From positions 93,684 to 157,683 of the forward strand of contig CAKQEW010000001.1 in the NCBI GenBank assembly GCA_934230415.1: a DNA stretch of 64,000 nucleotides, in the 5' to 3' direction. The first letter of the stretch is position 1; each line of letters begins with the position of its first letter. The notes under the pieces are model-generated. The model searched no databases. It saw only the letters and a list, made by a program, of their open reading frames with translations, and had not been told where the DNA came from. This stretch comes from an uncultured Alphaproteobacteria bacterium. Its GTDB lineage: Bacteria > Pseudomonadota > Alphaproteobacteria > Rs-D84. Both the position numbers and the translations under genes were made by a program. Of the stretch, positions 59,907 through 64,000 are shown piece after piece.

Positions 59907-61481
59907 ATGTTTATGAACAGATTTTTTGGATTGTTGGCAACAACACTGGCATTGGTTGGATGTACCGCCACGCCCCAGAATCGCGATTGGATGTCTGAAT
60001 ATGGCACCGATACCGCGGGCGCCCCGGCCCAGGTACAGTACGGCGGTTTTTCGGCAATGGATGAAAACACGCACCGCGTGGCGGTGTTATTACCATTGAC
60101 CGGTGAAAACGCCGCTGCAGGCCGTGCAATTCGCACATCGGTTGAAATGGCAATATTGCAGAGTGCACCGCAAAACATGTCTGTTGCGTTTTATGATACC
60201 GTGCGTGATGGCGCAATTAATGACGCATTGGCGGAAAACCCCGAAATCATAATTGGTCCGGTATTCGCGGCCGATGCGCGTACAATTCGTGAAACAAAAC
60301 CCCTGGAAACACCGGTTCTGTCATTCACATCTGATGCGACCGCGGTTGGCGATGGTGTAATGACAATGGCACTGATGCCCACAAACAGCATAGAAGCAAT
60401 CACAACTGAAATGTCATCTGATGGTGTGAAAAGTTTTATTGTCCTGGCACCGGATACGGAATCTGGTCGTCTGATGGCCGGTACGGCAAAAAATGCCGCG
60501 CGTATTTATGACCTGGAACTAGACGGCATATTCTATTACACGCCCGGCAATTCTGATTCAATCAAAGATACCGCGATGGCTGCATCCATGAATACGGCGC
60601 GTACCGCGGCAAACGTGCGCGCACGCGAAATATTATCTGATATATTAACGAACGAACGCCTGACCACGTTGGAAAATTCTGGCCTGACAATCCAGTTGGA
60701 AAAAATATCCAAATCAGACACACTGGGCGCGATTCCATATGATGCGATATTGTTCCTGGGTGGCGGTGCCGACACAACCAGTTTGGCATCGTTTTTGCGC
60801 TATTACGGGGTGTCAAATCGTGATGCACGCATGTATGGTACCGCAATGTGGGATGGCACAAATATAACATCAGACGTTACGATGTACGGTGCAAAGTACG
60901 CCGCATTACCTGAAATATCACCGGTATTTTCCGAATTGTATGAACGCACATCTGGCACAGCGCCATCGCACCTGGCGGCATTTGGATATGATGCAACAAA
61001 CCTGGCCATGGGGATGATTTATTCGCAAAAATCACATGCGGCATATTTGCTGGACCCCAGTGGTTATGTTGGTACCGATGGTCTGTTCCGCCTGCGTCCC
61101 AATGGCGACAGCGAACGCGCCCTGCGCATACTGCAAATTGATGCCAGTGGCACACCACGCGTTGTACGTGCCGCGCCACAAAACTTTATCACCCCGATTT
61201 ATAATATCCAACAGCGTCATATCACCGCCGCCGCACCGATGGAATTACAAACCCGTGGCATAAATCCAATGGATTATATCCGTATCCCCCAGCGTCTGCA
61301 GGATACATATAAATCCAAAACATTTGGCGCAAATATGCCTGTCACAGCGGTCCCTGTTGTTGAAAATATAACCACCGTTGTCGCCGATACAGACGCACCG
61401 GTTGCCGCAACCGATTACGCACCCGTCAAACTGGAATCTGTTAACCGTACATATATTGACAGTGTGGAAATTTCCGAATAA
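59907..61481 (+). CDS. LpoA-like penicillin-binding protein activator lipoprotein
   Basis: About 524 residues. Lipoprotein signal peptide with lipobox LVGC, then a type 1 periplasmic-binding-protein fold: RVAVLLPLTGENAAAGRAI, IIGPVFAADARTI, VLSFTSD, FIVLAPDTESGR, PSHLAAFGYDATNLAM. LpoA (YraM) activates PBP1A in enterobacteria; pairing with rsmI supports the assignment, though the N-terminal TPR domain of E. coli LpoA is absent and direct amino-acid binding cannot be excluded. ATG 59907 has GGGA 6 nt upstream. Confidence 0.78.
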   Translation: MFMNRFFGLLATTLALVGCTATPQNRDWMSEYGTDTAGAPAQVQYGGFSAMDENTHRVAVLLPLTGENAAAGRAIRTSVEMAILQSAPQNMSVAFYDTVRDGAINDALAENPEIIIGPVFAADARTIRETKPLETPVLSFTSDATAVGDGVMTMALMPTNSIEAITTEMSSDGVKSFIVLAPDTESGRLMAGTAKNAARIYDLELDGIFYYTPGNSDSIKDTAMAASMNTARTAANVRAREILSDILTNERLTTLENSGLTIQLEKISKSDTLGAIPYDAILFLGGGADTTSLASFLRYYGVSNRDARMYGTAMWDGTNITSDVTMYGAKYAALPEISPVFSELYERTSGTAPSHLAAFGYDATNLAMGMIYSQKSHAAYLLDPSGYVGTDGLFRLRPNGDSERALRILQIDASGTPRVVRAAPQNFITPIYNIQQRHITAAAPMELQTRGINPMDYIRIPQRLQDTYKSKTFGANMPVTAVPVVENITTVVADTDAPVAATDYAPVKLESVNRTYIDSVEISE

Positions 61482-61483
61482 AA

Positions 61484-61518
61484 AAATCCCCCACATAAAC
61501 ATGTGGGGGATTTTTTTA
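61484..61518. terminator. Bidirectional terminator after lpoA
   Basis: ATCCCCCACAT-AAAC-ATGTGGGGGAT (61486-61511) with flanking A- and T-runs. Confidence 0.88.
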
Positions 61519-62520
61519 TTTATTATGCCCAGACAAATGCTTGTACACATAATCACCAACCATACGTGAACTTAATTCCAACGGATTTTTCATATACTGT
61601 TCATAATCATCATCGCTTTGGACATAAACTTTGTTTGATACCAAAACCTGTTGTGCGCCAATCATTCCGTATTCTGGGGCAACATCGTCAACAAAATGTC
61701 CATATTCGTGTGCAAATGTTGACAGCATTTTGCGAAATAAATCCGCGCCACCTGATTTGGGGTATGCCCGGACAATTCCACCACGATTTATAACGATGTA
61801 CGAAATTCCGCGGTTATCAACCATATCTTGCAATTTTGTATGAAAACCATTCCATCCATTTTCCACACATGCCTTTATCACCGCGCGCATTGGCCTTGGG
61901 AAATAGCGTGCCTGGCGTTTATTATCAATCACAGAAACATCCAACATTACATCACCAATTTTCATACGATGTTGCATTTCATCGGCAATTGCACGAAATA
62001 ATGTATTCCATGGTTCCAAATCACCGGTTGGACCCGACGCAATTGCCTGGCGCACCAATTGTTTTTTACGCCGCAATATATCAGATATGTGATGCAGGTA
62101 ATAATCAATAACCTCTTGCTGGTTATTTACATTCTTGGATATATACTTGCGCACATCACGCGCCGCCGTACCATCACGTTGCATTTTGCGTAACGCAACA
62201 TCAAATGTTGAAAATTTACCCGCAACCTTGTCCAAATAATCCATTGCTGCGAACTGAAATCGTGTCATATTACGTGGGCGATACTTATCACGCTTTATTG
62301 CCATCTGCATACGTTTCATCGCATTCTGGGGTCCAAAAATATTAACCAATTCCTGGGTCTGGGGCGCCAGTGTGTTATATTTTTCCTGTTTGTTTTTATC
62401 CGCGGCGCGTAAATATGCACGTAATTTGCCAAATTCATTATTAAACATCAGCCCAGAAACACTGCGCAAAAACACATCCTGTTTTGTTTTATCATCTGCT
62501 TTCATTTTTACACACCCCAT
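61516..62520 (-). CDS. Hypothetical protein with HExxH metalloprotease-like motif
   Basis: 334 residues, largely helical N-terminal two-thirds, no signal peptide or TM. Near residue ~282 is STFAHEYGHFVDDVAPEYG, an HExxH zinc motif followed within ~10 residues by acidic candidates for the third ligand, as in minor-head-protein-associated or toxin-type metallopeptidases. No named family recognised. Its ATG 62520 overlaps the stop of the upstream methyltransferase gene (TGATG); ATG 62505 is an alternative. Confidence 0.6.
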   Translation of the reverse strand: MGCVKMKADDKTKQDVFLRSVSGLMFNNEFGKLRAYLRAADKNKQEKYNTLAPQTQELVNIFGPQNAMKRMQMAIKRDKYRPRNMTRFQFAAMDYLDKVAGKFSTFDVALRKMQRDGTAARDVRKYISKNVNNQQEVIDYYLHHISDILRRKKQLVRQAIASGPTGDLEPWNTLFRAIADEMQHRMKIGDVMLDVSVIDNKRQARYFPRPMRAVIKACVENGWNGFHTKLQDMVDNRGISYIVINRGGIVRAYPKSGGADLFRKMLSTFAHEYGHFVDDVAPEYGMIGAQQVLVSNKVYVQSDDDYEQYMKNPLELSSRMVGDYVYKHLSGHNK

Positions 62521-63101
62521 CAGAATTTATAAATAAATAATTTACGCGGATACAGCACGCCATTATACCGCATCGCGCGACCACCAATATGTATCACAGC
62601 CGTCGCCACAGTCCCCTGAATTTCAAAATCCAATACAATTAACATGCGAATTTTGTCCTTGTATTGCAACAACTGTGATACAAACGCCGGCCCCAGATAC
62701 GCGATTGCAACATCAAATACCATATCAGTATTTGCCAGGTATTCAAATGCATCGCAATGAATTGTACGCACCCGCGGACACAGCAAATCGCCAATGCGCG
62801 AAACCATCGCCGCCACCGGCATATTTTCCAGTCCAATCACACGGCACCCACACCGACGCGCAACATACCGCGACAAGCCACCATCCCCAGAACCAATATC
62901 GCACACCGTCGCCACATCCGGACAGTAATCACGAATTGCGCGCACAATCGCGCGACGTTCACGACGATTACTGGCCACAAATGGCGGTTGACGCAGAATA
63001 AATGCAGAATACAAATATTCCGCACCCCGAACCAGCAGATAAATTTCCAGAAACGATACCGCAATCAAAATAAATATCAATAACATCTGTATTTCTGTCA
63101 T
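62520..63101 (-). CDS. Membrane-anchored class I SAM methyltransferase-like protein
   Basis: About 193 residues from ATG 63101 (ATG 63113 possible). One N-terminal TM (LLIFILIAVSFLEIYLLV), then a Rossmann domain with VCDIGSGDGGLSRYVARR (SAM motif I), VIGLENMP and FDVAIAYLGPAF. Topology and sequence recall small class I methyltransferase domains fixed to the membrane; substrate unknown. Probably cotranscribed and coupled with the HExxH gene. Confidence 0.7.
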   Translation of the reverse strand: MTEIQMLLIFILIAVSFLEIYLLVRGAEYLYSAFILRQPPFVASNRRERRAIVRAIRDYCPDVATVCDIGSGDGGLSRYVARRCGCRVIGLENMPVAAMVSRIGDLLCPRVRTIHCDAFEYLANTDMVFDVAIAYLGPAFVSQLLQYKDKIRMLIVLDFEIQGTVATAVIHIGGRAMRYNGVLYPRKLFIYKF

Positions 63102-63194
63102 GGTGTACACCATTTTATTTATTATCCATCTAATTGTACCACAAAAATCCACATTTAACCAGGAACCAGGCAATAAAAACACCGACCACAACGG

Positions 63195-63212
63195 ATCGGT
63201 ATTTCTTGGTGG
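63195..63212. repeat. Direct repeat, left copy flanking the DUF488 gene
   Basis: ATCGGTATTTCTTGGTGG; an identical copy lies at 63730-63747. The two bracket exactly the DUF488 gene, as expected for a small inserted segment. Confidence 0.7.
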
Positions 63213-63277
63213 CGCGCAAATTTTAATCCAAGAAAATCATTGCTATTTGATGCTCAATGGACTATTTCTGTATTGAT

Positions 63278-63703
63278 ATGGCAAAAATATTTACGATTGG
63301 TTTTAGTGGTAAAAGCCCAGATGTCTTTTTGGATGTATTGAACGCCGCACGCATCAGTTGCATTTGGGACATTCGCCTTTGGCGAACCAGCATATATGTG
63401 CCATACTATAATGGCGATAATTTAGCAACAGCTCTTGGCAATCGTTACGAATACCACCCAGAGTTTGCACCAACGTCCGATATTTTGGCGGGGTACAAAG
63501 ATAAAAAAATAAGTTGGGACGAATACGAAAAATTGTATCGCGAATTATTGCAAAAACGCGCCCCGTCACAGAATTGCAACATATCAAAACTTGATAGAAT
63601 CTGCCTGCTGTGCACAGAAAAATCAGCTCTGCAATGCCATCGCAGGTTGGCCGCCGAATATATTACGGAACAAATACCAAACATTGAAATTGTGCATTTG
63701 TAA
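63278..63703 (+). CDS. DUF488 family protein
   Basis: 141 residues from ATG 63278 (ATG 63257 possible). IFTIGFSGKSPDVFLDVLNAARISCIWDIRLWRTS, then YEKLYRELLQKRA and ICLLCTEKSALQCHRRLAAEYI: the DUF488 signature with the terminal L-L-C-x-E-x5-C-H-R motif. Function of the family is unknown. Codons such as CTT and AGA, rare in the neighbouring genes, are used here, and direct repeats flank it, pointing to recent acquisition. Confidence 0.85.
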   Translation: MAKIFTIGFSGKSPDVFLDVLNAARISCIWDIRLWRTSIYVPYYNGDNLATALGNRYEYHPEFAPTSDILAGYKDKKISWDEYEKLYRELLQKRAPSQNCNISKLDRICLLCTEKSALQCHRRLAAEYITEQIPNIEIVHL

Positions 63704-63729
63704 AGGACACAAATGCCGATTGTATGTAT

Positions 63730-63756
63730 ATCGGTATTTCTTGGTGGGAGTGGCTG
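63730..63756. repeat. Right direct repeat joined to a tRNA-Tyr 3'-end copy
   Basis: The 18-bp repeat ATCGGTATTTCTTGGTGG (63730-63747) runs into TTGGTGGGAGTGGCTG (63741-63756), an exact copy of 63930-63945, the 3' end of tRNA-Tyr plus one flanking base. It resembles an attachment-site remnant. Confidence 0.6.
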
Positions 63757-63766
63757 ATTCCCTCGC

Positions 63767-63836
63767 CCACGCAGTGGCGTGGGACTGCGGGGCATTCGTA
63801 TGTTGTGTGTCGTGCGCGCCGCGACACACAACAACT
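63767..63836. repeat. Two strong hairpins between DUF488 and tRNA-Tyr
   Basis: CCCACGC-AGTG-GCGTGGG (63768-63785 region) and TGTTGTGTGTCG...CGACACACAACA (~63800-63834). GC-rich, unlike the surroundings; no reading frame and no recognised RNA family. The rest of 63704-63930 shows only the repeat and terminator listed. Confidence 0.5.
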
Positions 63837-63898
63837 CATAGTCAAACCGGCAATCAAATGATTGCGTGATTCAAATTCAATACCACATTTCACCAAAA

Positions 63899-63926
63899 TA
63901 AAAACACCCGGCACGCGGGTGTTTTT
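63899..63926 (-). terminator. Terminator of tRNA-Tyr
   Basis: AAAACACCCG-GCACG-CGGGTGTTTTT just 4 bp beyond the CCA end of the minus-strand tRNA; it also has correct polarity on the other strand. Confidence 0.85.
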
Positions 63927-63930
63927 ATTT

Positions 63931-64000
63931 TGGTGGGAGTGGCTGGATTCGAACCAGCTCAGGCTTAAGCCAACAGATTTACAGTCTGCCCCGGCTCTCC
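63931..64000 (-). tRNA. tRNA-Tyr (GUA), 5' end beyond the window
   Basis: Minus strand: anticodon stem-loop CAGACTGTAAATCTG with anticodon GUA, a long variable arm (TTGGCTTAAGCC) typical of class II tRNA-Tyr, T arm GCTGGTTCGAATCCAGC, and the acceptor end CCACTCCCACCA with encoded CCA at 63931-63933. The 5' acceptor strand lies beyond 64000. Confidence 0.93.

Overview
The window is a dense, chromosomal, moderately AT-rich stretch (about 70 genes, intergenic gaps nearly all under 260 bp) from what looks like a small-genome Alphaproteobacterium. Pointers to that class are a MucR/Ros regulator, an RHH_4-type ribbon-helix-helix protein, a zinc-ligand-free DksA, an alphaproteobacterial-type AddB and the rsmI-lpoA pairing. 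A gut or host-associated lineage is my guess and is not proven by the sequence. No rRNA, CRISPR array, prophage or insertion sequence was seen. One tRNA (Tyr) is cut by the right edge, and recJ is cut by the left edge.

Layout. 1-4.9 kb: a minus-strand run sufS-sufT-sufE-ftsL-ftsI-recJ (Fe-S sulfur donation joined to septal wall synthesis). 4.9-7 kb: trxA-dksA, tatA, a SPOR protein and a tiny lipoprotein. 7-11.9 kb: thrS with a threonine-rich leader peptide, a hemolysin III-type membrane protein, gltX and a RimL-type acetyltransferase. 11.9-15.3 kb: trmB, a hypothetical, and a four-gene cassette ending in SUKH-like and ribbon-helix-helix proteins. 15.3-19.7 kb: a YbeY-Lnt fusion, a membrane lysozyme-like/TPR protein and MucR. 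19.7-25.4 kb: rarA, two outer-membrane barrels and ftsK. 25.4-32.7 kb: PAP2 phosphatase, an S41-family protein without catalytic residues, secF-secD-yajC, mutL and greA. 32.8-38.6 kb: lptG, a micro-ORF, xerD, a J-domain protein, two structured repeats, trxB and serS with a serine leader peptide. 38.7-45.4 kb: typA and a five-gene glycosyltransferase cluster. 45.5-53.5 kb: recA, an MFS transporter, a DUF721 protein, mltA, secB, ruvC, yebC, ruvA and mnmE. 53.6-61.5 kb: acyl-CoA ligase, xthA, addB, engB, rsmI and lpoA. 61.5-64 kb: a HExxH protein, a methyltransferase, a DUF488 gene flanked by direct repeats, and tRNA-Tyr.

Functional themes: DNA repair and recombination (RecJ, RarA, MutL, XerD, RecA, RuvA, RuvC, XthA, AddB), Sec and Tat export (SecDF-YajC, SecB, TatA), envelope building (FtsI/FtsL, Lnt, LptG, MltA, LpoA, SPOR), translation (ThrRS, GluRS, SerRS, TypA, EngB, TrmB, MnmE, RsmI) and surface glycans.

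The most interesting signals are these. (1) thrS and serS are each preceded by a short ORF of similar design (MN-x(1-2)-YM-aromatic/aliphatic, a run of the cognate amino acid, then P-x-G-x-stop) whose Pro-x-Gly codons form a GC hairpin followed by TAATTT; this looks like a shared leader-peptide attenuation system for aminoacyl-tRNA synthetases. (2) Three intergenic elements (two at 35.4-35.6 kb, one at 53.5 kb) fold into long hairpins with compensatory changes and the same AGAT/AGAT internal loop and apical motif, suggesting an undescribed structured RNA or palindromic repeat family. (3) A single-polypeptide YbeY-Lnt fusion.
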